Source: Pseudoalteromonas rubra
GTDB lineage: Bacteria > Pseudomonadota > Gammaproteobacteria > Enterobacterales > Alteromonadaceae
DNA: 64,000 bases
Reading direction: 5' to 3'
NCBI RefSeq assembly: GCF_000238295.3
Contig: NZ_AHCD03000034.1
Coordinates: forward strand, 1 to 64,000
Both the position numbers and the translations under genes were made by a program. A model generated the notes under the pieces. That model made no database searches. It was not told the origin of the DNA and worked only from the letters and a program-made list of their open reading frames with translations. Positions 1-8,800 of the stretch are shown in pieces. The first letter of the stretch is position 1. Each line of letters starts with the position of its first letter.

Positions 1-227
1 TTTCTACTTTTAAAAAAGTAAAATCAAAACGAATTGACTGTTATAGTCACTCAGTTCAGTTGAGACTCTAAATTTTTGTGCGTCATTCAGTAAACTGAAT
101 TTCGCTGTTAGAACTCAATCTGTACGAGTGCCCACACAGATGATTGCTTCATATTTTTAAAGAACATAATCCGGTTACCCGGTGCGATAACTTGTTATCG
201 CTGCGCTGTTAGCGCTGAGGGTTGTGC
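1..227 (-). promoter_or_regulatory. rRNA operon leader with boxA and boxB-like hairpin; rRNA genes lie off the left edge
   Basis: Read on the minus strand, this segment follows the promoter at 228-255 and resembles the leader of a gammaproteobacterial rrn operon. A boxA-like antitermination site (GTTCTTTAAAAAT) lies at 153-165. Before it is a short perfect hairpin at about 183-201 (GCGATAAC and GTTATCGC arms) that could serve as boxB. The rest is AU-rich leader. No mature rRNA sequence is recognised inside the window, so the 16S gene is inferred to begin beyond position 1. Confidence 0.75.
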
Positions 228-255
228 ATTCTAATCACTTCCCATTTTATGTCAA
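228..255 (-). promoter_or_regulatory. rRNA promoter, proximal (P2-like)
   Basis: On the minus strand there is a perfect -35 hexamer TTGACA (250-255), a 16-bp spacer and a -10 TAGAAT (228-233), followed by a leader with boxA. The 16-bp spacing is typical of rRNA promoters. It lies downstream of a second rRNA-type promoter at 353-380, giving the usual tandem arrangement. Confidence 0.8.
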
Positions 256-278
256 CACTTAATTTTGAAAAATTTCAG

Positions 279-408
279 AACCAAGTTTTATTTGACTCCC
301 AACTCGCTGGCTCGTTGCTTTTCAGCGTTGTGCCCCGTGTCGGTGGATGCGCATTATAGGGAAATCGAAACCCAGCGCAACCCCTTTTTTGAAGAAAAGT
401 GAGAAAAA
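279..408. repeat. Direct repeat copy 1 carrying an rRNA promoter
   Basis: This roughly 130-bp segment is nearly identical to 1415-1545. Most of the few differences lie near the -35 element and at the ends. It contains the distal rRNA promoter and the start of its transcript. The two copies flank the truncated gppA remnant in the same orientation. Confidence 0.9.
353..380 (-). promoter_or_regulatory. rRNA promoter, distal (P1-like)
   Basis: On the minus strand, TTGCGC (375-380), a 16-bp spacer and TATAAT (353-358) are followed by the GC-rich GCGC discriminator typical of growth-rate-regulated rRNA promoters. The site lies inside a roughly 130-bp segment (279-408) that recurs at 1415-1545. Confidence 0.8.
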
Positions 409-474
409 CAGCGCGTTCGAACAAGATTCAAACAAAACGCACTTTTTTAGGCCTTTATTGTACAAAAAGAGCGC

Positions 475-1399
475 TTAATCGCGCTCAATTTTCAATATCC
501 AACCGGCTTTTTCCTGATACCCAGCTTCTAACTCTAATTCGCTGCGCATCAATGGGTGCTCGTGCAACCACTCATCAGGCAAAGTCAGGGTAAGCGTTTC
601 AGGTTCAGTCGCTGTGATGTATAGATCTGGCAAAACATCATCCTGGCGGCGCATAGATAAAATGACAGCAATCCGGAAGATCCTGACAAGTAACTCAATG
701 AATCCCTGATGATGACCAAACTGAAGAAAGGTATCTTCTTCTACATCGAGTCGGTGATTACCTACTAAAGTTACCACCATCTGCTTTTGTACTCGGGAAT
801 ATCCAGGCATGCCTGTGTGTTTTAAAATGTAAGCGCTGTGCAGATGATAAGACTTATAATCAATGACCAGACCAATCTCATGCATGGATGCAGCGGCATT
901 CAATAAACTACATGCACTTTGAAAATCAAACTGCATTGGTGTTTTCAATTGCTGTAGAAAAATTTTGCAGATATCAAATACACGTGTCGCCTGCCCCGCA
1001 TCAACATGATATCGGGACATAAAGCCGTCGAGTGTACGTTTACGAATATCAGCCTGATTCAGCTGATCAATCATGCAATATAGAATGCCTTCGCGCAGTG
1101 CTCCCCCTGCAAGACCCATTCGCTCGATCTGTAACGCTTCAAACAAAGCTATCAAGATTGCCAGACCAGAAACAAAGACCAAACGACGTTCTTCACTCAA
1201 TCCGGGCAACTCAAGTTGCTCTATACTTTCAAATTGAATAGCTTGCGCACGAATTGCCTGGAGCTTATCCAGCGTCAGCATCTCATCCAGACCCAGCGCC
1301 GCAAAAATTTCCTGAATTGCCTGAACCGTTCCGGATGCGCCAATTGCCAGCTCCCAACCAGACGATTTATATTGAGCAGCAAAAGGAGGGCTAGTTTGA
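475..1399 (-). pseudogene. gppA: 5'-truncated gppA (exopolyphosphatase / pppGpp phosphohydrolase) remnant
   Basis: The open frame matches the C-terminal part of E. coli-type GppA. It can be read upstream of its first ATG (1281) through a recognisable GppA stretch (ELAIGASGT near 1340-1365) to about 1399, then meets a TGA. The N-terminal actin-like ATPase half, about 190-200 residues with the catalytic acidic residues, is absent. Sequence resembling GppA stops about 15 bp before a duplicated rRNA promoter segment at 1415-1545. No ATG, GTG or TTG with a ribosome site lies upstream of 1281. If translated from 1281 the product would be a 268-residue HD-like C-terminal domain. I read this as a gene fragment trapped by a rearrangement between rRNA promoter regions. 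An intact gppA presumably exists elsewhere, but that cannot be seen here. Confidence 0.85.
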
Positions 1400-1414
1400 T
1401 TTACTTTTCAAAAC

Positions 1415-1545
1415 AACCTAGTTTTATTTGACTCCCAACTCGTTGGCTCGTTGCTTTTCAGCGTTGTGCCCCGTGTCGGTGGATGCGCATTATAGGGAAA
1501 ACGAAACCCAGCACAACCCTTTTTTGGAGGAAAAGTGAAAAAAAC
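1415..1545. repeat. Direct repeat copy 2 carrying an rRNA promoter
   Basis: Second copy of the segment at 279-408. It stops being similar at about 1415 on the gppA side and at about 1545 on the other side. Neither flank resembles the flanks of copy 1 for more than a few bases. Confidence 0.9.
1489..1516 (-). promoter_or_regulatory. Duplicated rRNA-type promoter aimed at the gppA remnant
   Basis: On the minus strand, TTGTGC (1511-1516), a 16-bp spacer and TATAAT (1489-1494) are followed by the same GC-rich discriminator as the promoter at 353-380. The elements are intact, so it may transcribe the truncated gppA and continue into the rRNA operon. Confidence 0.7.
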
Positions 1546-1738
1546 CACTCAACCGAACAAAATAAAGCCAGCCCGGTTAAAATTAATACAAATCAGAATC
1601 GAAATAAGCAAACTCCTGTATTAATAACACCCTTTATTAACCCGGTTGAATCTGTAAAGCGATTAATCACCAGAGAAATGCCGACGGAGTTACACTAAAA
1701 AGTGCTCCATAACGACAAAACAAACTCTCTGTTTAAAG

Positions 1739-2074
1739 CTATACGCAAACCGCATCATAAAAGTAGCGCTTGTGCTTTTTTACTGAAACACCCGATTGCT
1801 CAATTTCCATCATATTATTGTCATCGAGGCAAACCTGAAATTCACTGTACCCGGTAACAGCGGTCAATGGCATGACCAGTTTTGGGTTAGACCAAGAGTC
1901 ACCGAAGCCCACTTCCAGATCATTTAGATCCTCAAATTCGACAGACAACTTGTAGGTAGAGCCAGGAAAGATCTGCGTTAAAGTAAGCGCTTTGATCTCT
2001 CCTTTTTGACATAAAAAGGCAAAAATTGGCTTTGATGTTTTGTTTTCGTATGTAACTGCAACATTGGTAATCAC
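1739..2074 (-). CDS. Hypothetical protein, 111 aa
   Basis: I do not recognise this protein. It would start at a GTG with a weak ribosome site (GGGAATG) and encodes a soluble-looking polypeptide rich in beta-type residues, without a signal peptide or membrane segment. A basic stretch (KKHKRYFYD) lies near the C-terminus. It sits alone between the rRNA promoter repeat and a small secreted protein gene on the same strand. A short length and a non-ATG start leave real doubt, but the frame is clean and no longer frame competes. Confidence 0.45.
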   Translation of the reverse strand: MITNVAVTYENKTSKPIFAFLCQKGEIKALTLTQIFPGSTYKLSVEFEDLNDLEVGFGDSWSNPKLVMPLTAVTGYSEFQVCLDDNNMMEIEQSGVSVKKHKRYFYDAVCV

Positions 2075-2168
2075 GGCGGCATTCCCTGACTGAATAATCT
2101 ATGTGCAAACTATAGATTTCTGTCAGATAAAAGCAATTACGGGCCATTACAGTTTGACTTCTTGCACG

Positions 2169-2633
2169 TTACCCACCACTACGATGCCGTGCAACTTGGT
2201 GGAACTGCCACAATACATTCAGGATCTGCCACTCTCCCGACGCATTTTTATATAAATGCATATAATCAACCCATTCATCTGTGGTCAGCTTTACTGAGGC
2301 TATTCGTTCATCAATATCCAGCACATTCACTTCCATCTTTGGCTGCTTTGCGAAACGCCCACCTGACACATTATATTCTGCTGCAAGCTTAACCAAGCCA
2401 GCTTTATCCATGGACATGACAAATTCTCCATCCGTTTTGCCCTGCCAGTAGGTCCTTTTTACCAACTCATCATCGGCTATTTGTGCCATCAATTTGGGTT
2501 TCACTTCGATTTGCGCAAGCAAATAACTTTTAGCTATTTGCTCTATTGCATGCCGATCCAAATTCAAGTTTGCATAGCTTTGGACTGGCAATAAAACACA
2601 CCAGATTAAAATCAACCGGATAAGTGTCACCAT
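2169..2633 (-). CDS. Secreted nuclear transport factor 2-like (putative lumazine-binding family) protein
   Basis: The 154-residue product has a signal peptide (hydrophobic residues 4-21, cleavage near SYA). Its mature part resembles small NTF2-like proteins of the putative lumazine-binding type: an N-terminal helix with an active-site-like cone, then paired strands ending in a motif of the form KNASGEWQILNVLW. Such proteins are usually found in the periplasm or extracellularly, and their substrates are mostly unknown. The ATG is followed by a basic and hydrophobic leader, and GGCTCC(T) upstream reads as AGGAGCC on the coding strand, a good ribosome site. It is monocistronic as far as can be seen. 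Confidence 0.75.
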   Translation of the reverse strand: MVTLIRLILIWCVLLPVQSYANLNLDRHAIEQIAKSYLLAQIEVKPKLMAQIADDELVKRTYWQGKTDGEFVMSMDKAGLVKLAAEYNVSGGRFAKQPKMEVNVLDIDERIASVKLTTDEWVDYMHLYKNASGEWQILNVLWQFHQVARHRSGG

Positions 2634-2662
2634 AGTTGGCTCCTTTCAATGATAATAATGTT

Positions 2663-2680
2663 GTCGTTCGATATAACGAC
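2663..2680. promoter_or_regulatory. Inverted repeat upstream of the NTF2-like gene
   Basis: GTCGTT and AACGAC arms flank a 6-bp centre, forming an 18-bp palindrome about 30 bp before the start codon at 2633. Its position would suit an operator. No regulator is identified. Confidence 0.3.
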
Positions 2681-2866
2681 CTCATTGCACATCCTATCTT
2701 TTGAGGTTAAATGCTCAACTTAAGGTTTTCTGAATCTACAAAGTGTTATAAATAAAACCTTGCAGTTCAAAAATATAGAGGAATGTTCGCAATATATATA
2801 CTGACCATTAGATAAATTTGCTACGCTATCGCCTCCTGCCGTATGACCTTAAACAAAAGGAAGACC

Positions 2867-3790
2867 ATGTCGACGACAACTTGCAACGATCAGCCCAATG
2901 ATGCACCAATCGTCCTGGCGCTCGTGTCAGCCATGCTTTTTTGGGGAATGAGTTGGATCTCAGGAAAAATCATCGCTGATATCGCCCCAGCTCAGGTTAC
3001 CGTGTTTTATCGACTGTTCCTTGCAGCCATCAGCATGTTGCCAATCATGTGGATACTGCACAAATTTAAGCTACTCAAGTTGAATTACAACGTACATGCC
3101 CTGCTCTGGTCATTGCCCGCAGGCATTTTACTCGCAGCTTACAACCAGTTGTTTTTCATGGGCCTGGCGGATGGCCTTCCCGGTAAAGGCGGAATGCTGG
3201 TCACCACTTCTAACCCTGTATTTACCTTTATTCTGAGTGCCGTTTTATTGGGTCAGGCGATCAACAGACGTCAGGGGATTGGACTCGCACTCGGTTTAGG
3301 TGGCGGACTGTTAATGATAGAAGTATGGCATTTTAACCTGGATCAGATACTGGCTTCAGGTAACGCCTACTTTATACTCGCTTCACTTACCTGGGCGTTT
3401 CTTACTTTAATCAGTCAACGCGGAACCCGTTACGCTGATTTCATCACTTTCAGCACACTGATGTATGTCTGGGCCTCTTTACTAAGCTATTTATTTGCCT
3501 ACCAGCATGATCCGTTTAGCAGTGCATCACAATACCCTGCATATTATTGGCACCATTTACTCTTTTTATCGATTGTCGTAGTCAGTATTGCCACCAGTGT
3601 GTTCTTCCTGGCAACCCAAAAACTGGGGCCTAATCGTTCCAGCTCTTTTGTCTTTGTGGTCCCTGTGACGGCAATGGGGCTTTCAGCCTGGTACTTCGCT
3701 GAGCGACTGAGTCTGGGCGTGGCTGTCGGTGGTGCCTGTGCACTGTGCGCTGTTTATCTGCTCAATAAAAAAGCAGCAAAATCTGAATGA
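2867..3790 (+). CDS. EamA-family (DMT superfamily) transporter
   Basis: This is a roughly 307-residue inner-membrane protein with about ten hydrophobic helices in two EamA repeats, typical of the drug/metabolite transporter superfamily. The first repeat begins at LFWGMSWISGK and the second near TWAFLTLISQRG. The substrate cannot be told from sequence; relatives export amino acids, nucleotides or other metabolites. I prefer the ATG at 2867 over the one at 2843 because AAGGAAG lies 5-6 bases before it and the protein then starts with a short polar N-terminus. A hairpin terminator follows at 3799-3823. Confidence 0.9.
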   Translation: MSTTTCNDQPNDAPIVLALVSAMLFWGMSWISGKIIADIAPAQVTVFYRLFLAAISMLPIMWILHKFKLLKLNYNVHALLWSLPAGILLAAYNQLFFMGLADGLPGKGGMLVTTSNPVFTFILSAVLLGQAINRRQGIGLALGLGGGLLMIEVWHFNLDQILASGNAYFILASLTWAFLTLISQRGTRYADFITFSTLMYVWASLLSYLFAYQHDPFSSASQYPAYYWHHLLFLSIVVVSIATSVFFLATQKLGPNRSSSFVFVVPVTAMGLSAWYFAERLSLGVAVGGACALCAVYLLNKKAAKSE

Positions 3791-3798
3791 TGCCTAAG

Positions 3799-3823
3799 AA
3801 AGCCGGGTTAACCCCCGGCTTTT
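3799..3823. terminator. Bidirectional intrinsic terminator
   Basis: AAAGCCGGG and CCCGGCTTT arms with a short loop and T/A tracts on both sides. It lies between the convergent EamA gene and the RND pump gene and can serve both. Confidence 0.8.
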
Positions 3824-3838
3824 CTGATATTTTCGTTA

Positions 3839-6800
3839 CTAAGCCTGACGCCTTGTAAGGTGTTGTGCACAGAATCGCTCAAATAAAATGGGCAACACAA
3901 ACAAAGTCAGCAAGGTTGAGGTAAATAGCCCGCCTATCACCACGCTGGCCAGCGGCTTTTGGATCTCCGATCCCACACCAGTCGACAACAGAATTGGGAT
4001 CAGACCCAATGCGGAGGTAAGCGCAGTCATTAATACCGGACGCAATCGCGAAGTCGCTCCCTCTTGGATTGCCGTGGTTATCTCTACTCCCGCAGCAATC
4101 CGCTGATTAATGCTCTCTACCAATACCACAGCGTTCAGTACAGCAACACCAAACAAGGTGATAAAGCCGACTGACGCAGGCACAGACAGGTACTGACCGG
4201 ACAGATAGAGCGAAAAGACGCCACCAATAACCCCCAAAGGAATACAGCTCAGGACAAGCGCCGCCTGCGAAACCGATCTAAAGGTCAGCACTAACAATAC
4301 CGCCATCAGTATCAGCGCGCCTGGGATCACAATTGCCAATCGCTGTTGTGCACGTTGCTGACTTTCAAACTGCCCGCCAAATTCGATACTATAACCTGGT
4401 GGTAGCGACAGTGAGCCGTCAATTTTGGCTTTTATATCGGCGACTACGCTGCCCATGTCTTTGCCAGTTACATTGGACTGTACTACGATCCGGCGCTGTA
4501 CATCATCACGACGGATCTGTACCGGACCAGAAGCAAACTCAACTTTCGCCACCTCATTTAAGCTAACCCAGGCACCGCCTGGAGACATGAGCATTAACGC
4601 CTCAATTGCCGCCGGATCGCGTCTGAACGACTCCGCCAGCCTGACGTAGATATCGTATCTTTCATTACCCCTGACTATTTGTCCGGCTACATTACCTCCA
4701 AGTCCTCCACTGACAAGGTCCATAACATCGTTTACAGATAGCCCGACGCGAGACAAAGCGTCCCGATCGGGCGTTATCACCAGCTGAGCCTCACCACTTT
4801 GCTGCTCTAAAGCGACATCCGTGGTGCCGGGTAGTGCTTTCACCAAACGTTCAAGCTCTTCCCCCTTTTGCAGCAATATCGGCAACTCAGGTCCAAGTAA
4901 CTTAATTGCCAGCTGGGCCTTTACGCCTGACAACAATTCATCCACCCGAGTTGCAATCGGCTGAGAGAAATTCAGTAATAAGCCGGGGTGGACAGATAGG
5001 GCCGACGCAATCTTAGCTTGTAATTCAACCCGATTGCGGGCGTTTTTCCACTGTTCAACCGGCCGGAGCCCAATATAGATCTCAATGTTATTCACAGGTT
5101 CAGGATCACCGCCAATCTCCGGACGACCGATGCGGCTTAGTGCATAAGTCACCTCGTCAAACCCTAGTATTATTTCTTCCAGCTTAGGTGCAATGGATAA
5201 ACTGGTTTCAAGACTGGCAGACGGTGCCAGTGTTACGCGCAAGTTGAGCGTCCCTTCTTCAAGTTCAGGGACAAATTCACTGCCAATTTGCGTCAATGTA
5301 TACACAGCCATAGCAAACAGAGCAGAAACTCCCACTAGTAGCGCTTTGCTGTTTCGCTGCGCAAGTTCCAAAGATTGCCGGTAAACCCCTTCTGCTTTTT
5401 CTAACACAGCGTGACGCTGTAATGGCTTATGGCTATTTAACAGATAACAAGCCAAAGCTGGTATTACCAACAACGCAATCACAACGGCACAAACCACAGC
5501 CAGCATAATACTAATGGCCATGGGCGTGAACAGTTTGGCCTCAACCCCTTCAAAAGAAAACAGCGGTAAAAAAACCAATAAGATAATGACAGATGCAAAG
5601 AAGATTGGTCGTGCGACATCTTTCGCAGCCAGACGAACCTGTGCAGAAAATGACTCTGTGCTGGTGTGCGTAGCCCCCCGGGCTGCCTGTTGTTGTAAGA
5701 TCCGCTCAACCATCACTACTGAGCCATCGACTAGCATACCAATGGCCACAGCCAGCCCGCCCAGAGACATTAGATTTGCAGGCATCTCCATCACAGACAT
5801 TAAACCCAGAGCTAGAATAATGGCAACGGGCACAGAGAGTATCACCAGTACAGCGGCCCTCAGGTTAAGCAGGAACAGTAAGAGCACCACAGCAATAAAT
5901 ACAAACGCTAGCAGCAAGGCTTCTGCCACCGTGGTGATGGCCTTATCAATCAGCATACTCTGATCATAGATAGGCACAAATTCGACCCCCGGTGGCAACG
6001 CCCGATTGATCTGTGCCACTTTGCTTTTTATCCCGTCGATCGTCGCTTTCGTGTTTGCACCCATCCGTTTCAGTACAATACCACTGACAACCTCCCCCCG
6101 AGAGGTTGCCTGCCCAGAAGCATCTCGTAAGGTCAGGGTTACCGCTCCCTGACGTATCTCACCGCCAAGTTTGACCTGAGCGACGTCAGCCACTCTCACT
6201 ACAGTGCCATCAATTGTCTTAATGGGTACCTGACGAATTTGCTCTAAGCCCGGTGCGCCACTACTAAACCAGCCCACACCTCGGATCACGAGCTGCTCCT
6301 GAGCACGGTCAAGATACCAGCCGCCTGCATTACGGTTATTGTCCGATAAGGCACGCTGTACCTGCGACTGGGTTAATTTGTATGCCAACAAACGCGTGGG
6401 GTCCAAGTCCACCTGATATTGTTTAACCTGACCACCAAATGACAGCACTTCAGTCACCCCCTCTATCGGCATCAACAGGAGTTTGACCAGCCAGTCATTG
6501 ATACTGCGTAGCGTCATTTCATCCACTCCCGAATCGGGATCAGCCACCAGCAAATATTGGTAGACTTGTCCCAGCCCAGAGGTATTCGGGCCCATATCCG
6601 GCATCCCGACTGAATCCGGGATCAGTGAACGGGCTGTTTGTAGACGCTCAAACACCAATTGCCTTGCAAAATAGATATCAGTCCCTTCTTTAAAGACAAC
6701 CGTCACCCCGGACAAGCCGGTTTTGGAGATAGAACGCACTTGCTCAACATCCGGCAGCGCATACATGAGTGCTTCAATGGGATACGTAATGAGCTGCTCT

Positions 6801-6982
6801 ACTTCTTGTGCCGCAAGCCCGGGTGCTTCAGTATTCACCGTCACCTGGATATTGGTCACGTCCGGAAAAGCGTCAAGATTCAAACGCGGTACTTGCCAAA
6901 TTGCCGCGATCAGGACTAGCAGTGTTACAAACAGCACCAACGCACGGTGCGCGATTGCACCTTTTATGATTTTCTCTAACAT
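3839..6982 (-). CDS. Heavy-metal efflux RND pump (CusA/CzcA family)
   Basis: The 1047-residue protein has the full HME-RND architecture: TM1 at residues 12-30, a large periplasmic loop, TM2-6 around 335-525, a second loop and TM7-12 near the C-terminus. It is a proton-driven inner-membrane pump expelling metal ions through an adaptor and an outer-membrane channel. In TM4 the proton-relay segment reads AIG-x3-DGS-x3-VER (residues 413-426, with Asp419). This differs from DFG-x3-DGA-x3-VEN of Zn/Co/Cd pumps and AIG-x3-DAA of Cu/Ag pumps. From memory it resembles the class proposed for nickel, but that is tentative. The gene follows the adaptor gene by 11 bp. No outer-membrane factor gene is next to it. 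Confidence 0.92.
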   Translation of the reverse strand: MLEKIIKGAIAHRALVLFVTLLVLIAAIWQVPRLNLDAFPDVTNIQVTVNTEAPGLAAQEVEQLITYPIEALMYALPDVEQVRSISKTGLSGVTVVFKEGTDIYFARQLVFERLQTARSLIPDSVGMPDMGPNTSGLGQVYQYLLVADPDSGVDEMTLRSINDWLVKLLLMPIEGVTEVLSFGGQVKQYQVDLDPTRLLAYKLTQSQVQRALSDNNRNAGGWYLDRAQEQLVIRGVGWFSSGAPGLEQIRQVPIKTIDGTVVRVADVAQVKLGGEIRQGAVTLTLRDASGQATSRGEVVSGIVLKRMGANTKATIDGIKSKVAQINRALPPGVEFVPIYDQSMLIDKAITTVAEALLLAFVFIAVVLLLFLLNLRAAVLVILSVPVAIILALGLMSVMEMPANLMSLGGLAVAIGMLVDGSVVMVERILQQQAARGATHTSTESFSAQVRLAAKDVARPIFFASVIILLVFLPLFSFEGVEAKLFTPMAISIMLAVVCAVVIALLVIPALACYLLNSHKPLQRHAVLEKAEGVYRQSLELAQRNSKALLVGVSALFAMAVYTLTQIGSEFVPELEEGTLNLRVTLAPSASLETSLSIAPKLEEIILGFDEVTYALSRIGRPEIGGDPEPVNNIEIYIGLRPVEQWKNARNRVELQAKIASALSVHPGLLLNFSQPIATRVDELLSGVKAQLAIKLLGPELPILLQKGEELERLVKALPGTTDVALEQQSGEAQLVITPDRDALSRVGLSVNDVMDLVSGGLGGNVAGQIVRGNERYDIYVRLAESFRRDPAAIEALMLMSPGGAWVSLNEVAKVEFASGPVQIRRDDVQRRIVVQSNVTGKDMGSVVADIKAKIDGSLSLPPGYSIEFGGQFESQQRAQQRLAIVIPGALILMAVLLVLTFRSVSQAALVLSCIPLGVIGGVFSLYLSGQYLSVPASVGFITLFGVAVLNAVVLVESINQRIAAGVEITTAIQEGATSRLRPVLMTALTSALGLIPILLSTGVGSEIQKPLASVVIGGLFTSTLLTLFVLPILFERFCAQHLTRRQA

Positions 6983-6993
6983 CCGATTCGCCC

Positions 6994-8160
6994 TCAGTGG
7001 TTGTGTGGATCAAAGCCACTTTTTGCCATTTCAGACGCAATAAAGAATGCTCCCTGAGCCACTACCTGGGTGCCAGATTGAATCACCTTTGCCCCCTCCT
7101 GTAGCGGCACAGGTTCAATAATCACCCCGTCTTTTGTCGGTGCAACCCGTTTTACGGGCGTGACAACGTACTCACCCTGATCATGTGCCACAAACACTTG
7201 CCACCCGCCATTCGCATCGCGCACCAGCGCAGATTCAGGCACGGTAATAACGGGTTGAGTCGTCGAGAATAAAAAGTACGCACTGACAAACATACCGGCA
7301 TGTAATGTGTCGTCCCGATTATCAACCTCGAGCCGAACCACCCGCGTGCGCGTTAATGGGTCCAATGTATGCCCCTGCTGGATCACCTTTGCCGGGTATC
7401 TGCGCTGATTGTGCTCAATCTCAACGGGTGTATCGGTATTAATCAAACGTTGCTGCGTTGCGGCTAATCTGACTTCAACCCACAATGTTGATTCGTCACC
7501 GAGTTTCATAATGGCTTCACCTGAACCAAAGCGCTGTCCCTGTACAAAGCCGTCCTCCAGCACAATCCCTTCACGTTGGGCAGACAGAGTATAAGTACCC
7601 AAAGACTGAGTTTGCCCCGTCTCTAAGCGGTTCACGGCAGAAGGACTCATGCCCATCGCCAGTAACGTACCCAGCGCCGCTTTATACTCTGCTCTGGCTA
7701 CCAGTTGCTGATTTTCGCTCAAGCTCGCATCGGTCAATCGTGCAACCCGCTTCCACTCACTGGCAGCAATCATATAGTCCGCCTGCGCCTGGGCCATATC
7801 CTGACTAAATAATGTGACCAATTTATCCCCGGGCCTGACAATCTGACCTAAACTCGCATGACGGCGCTCTACCACGGAATCAACCCGCGGCGTGACCATA
7901 TAACTGGTGTAACGGTTTGCTTTAAGCTCGCCCGGTGCATAGACCGGTGTTTGCTCATATTGAGCCTGTAGTGTCACCAGCTGGAGATTGACTTGTGACT
8001 GCTGGGCTTGGCTGAGCAACACGCTTTGCTGATGAGATGATTCAGCCTGGAAAGAAGCATCAGGATCGTGATTATGACCTGGTTCTGTGCTCGAGATGGC
8101 ACTGGCTTTCAGTGAGATCAGTAAAAGCCCTGCTGCGTAACTCAAAATACGCTTGTTCAT
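6994..8160 (-). CDS. RND efflux periplasmic adaptor (CusB/CzcB family)
   Basis: This adaptor of about 388 residues links the downstream pump to an outer-membrane channel. It has a signal peptide after the ATG at 8160 (MNKRILSYAAG), then barrel-sandwich, coiled-coil hairpin and beta-barrel regions. The region before the first fold is short and His-rich (EPGHNHDP) and the C-terminus ends in DPHNH, which suggests metal contacts. CusB-like N-terminal methionines are not evident, arguing against a copper/silver specialist. The longer start at 8208 is less likely because it would bury the signal peptide. It shares an operon with the pump gene. Confidence 0.9.
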   Translation of the reverse strand: MNKRILSYAAGLLLISLKASAISSTEPGHNHDPDASFQAESSHQQSVLLSQAQQSQVNLQLVTLQAQYEQTPVYAPGELKANRYTSYMVTPRVDSVVERRHASLGQIVRPGDKLVTLFSQDMAQAQADYMIAASEWKRVARLTDASLSENQQLVARAEYKAALGTLLAMGMSPSAVNRLETGQTQSLGTYTLSAQREGIVLEDGFVQGQRFGSGEAIMKLGDESTLWVEVRLAATQQRLINTDTPVEIEHNQRRYPAKVIQQGHTLDPLTRTRVVRLEVDNRDDTLHAGMFVSAYFLFSTTQPVITVPESALVRDANGGWQVFVAHDQGEYVVTPVKRVAPTKDGVIIEPVPLQEGAKVIQSGTQVVAQGAFFIASEMAKSGFDPHNH

Positions 8161-8338
8161 GATGGTGTAAACCTCTTCATTTGTGGTGTGTGACGTACCA
8201 CACTCCACTGCCTGTCTGTTTCAGGCAAAAATCGACATGACCAATCGCACTGTCCTGAATTGCATTAAAACAGGCATGCAGAAGCGATCCGTCAAACGGA
8301 AAAATAACAAGAACTAAAAAAGTTTGGAGGAAACAGAG

Positions 8339-8692
8339 TTAAGCGATGGGAGGTTTAAACTGAGATTCAATACGCCGGCGAACCCGAGTATCTGCAGGTG
8401 AAAAAGGGATATCCGGCTTTATCATTCCAGAAATCGGAGACAAGCGAACTGACATCCAGATTGTATGGCTACCGCTGCAATGGCCACAATGATGACAGTC
8501 AGAAATCACGTGACCCTGCTCGTCAAAGATCGCGCTTTGTGAGGCCGGATATCGTTCTTCATGGACATGATTGGTTTGCAAATGTGCTTTGGTGGGCTGA
8601 TGAAAGTTGCCGGGATCGATCACAGCAGTCACCGATTGTAAACCAATCAGTAATACCATTATTAATGTGAGCAGACCCTGTATTAAGCGCAA
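8339..8692 (-). CDS. Small exported Cys/His-rich protein of the metal efflux operon
   Basis: This 117-residue protein has an N-terminal hydrophobic signal (residues 4-24) and a dense Cys/His motif, CHHCGHCSGSH, near residues 66-76, suited to metal binding. Other histidines lie at HVHEERY. Small proteins like this, related to DUF2946/CopL-type proteins, are often the first gene of czc/cus-type operons. Here it lies about 180 bp before the adaptor gene on the same strand. Its role as a periplasmic metal chaperone or sensor is inferred from motif and position. Confidence 0.7.
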   Translation of the reverse strand: MRLIQGLLTLIMVLLIGLQSVTAVIDPGNFHQPTKAHLQTNHVHEERYPASQSAIFDEQGHVISDCHHCGHCSGSHTIWMSVRLSPISGMIKPDIPFSPADTRVRRRIESQFKPPIA

Positions 8693-8716
8693 CTGACCCT
8701 CTGACTGTCGATTAGG

Positions 8717-8739
8717 TTGCCAGCAATATATGCTGGCAA
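8717..8739. other. Hairpin between GNAT gene and metal operon
   Basis: TTGCCAGC and GCTGGCAA arms around an AATATAT loop form an 8-bp perfect stem. There is no T tract on either side, so it may be a factor-dependent terminator or mRNA 3' end stabiliser for the GNAT gene at 8801. Confidence 0.45.
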
Positions 8740-8800
8740 GGCGTAGATGTCAATGCCTCAGCTCACCCTATCATATTGATATGAAATAACATTATTAATA

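Noticed and set aside
399..1698. Several 60-75 residue frames around the rRNA promoter repeats
   Set aside because: They lie over promoter and leader DNA or antisense to gppA and have no ribosome sites.
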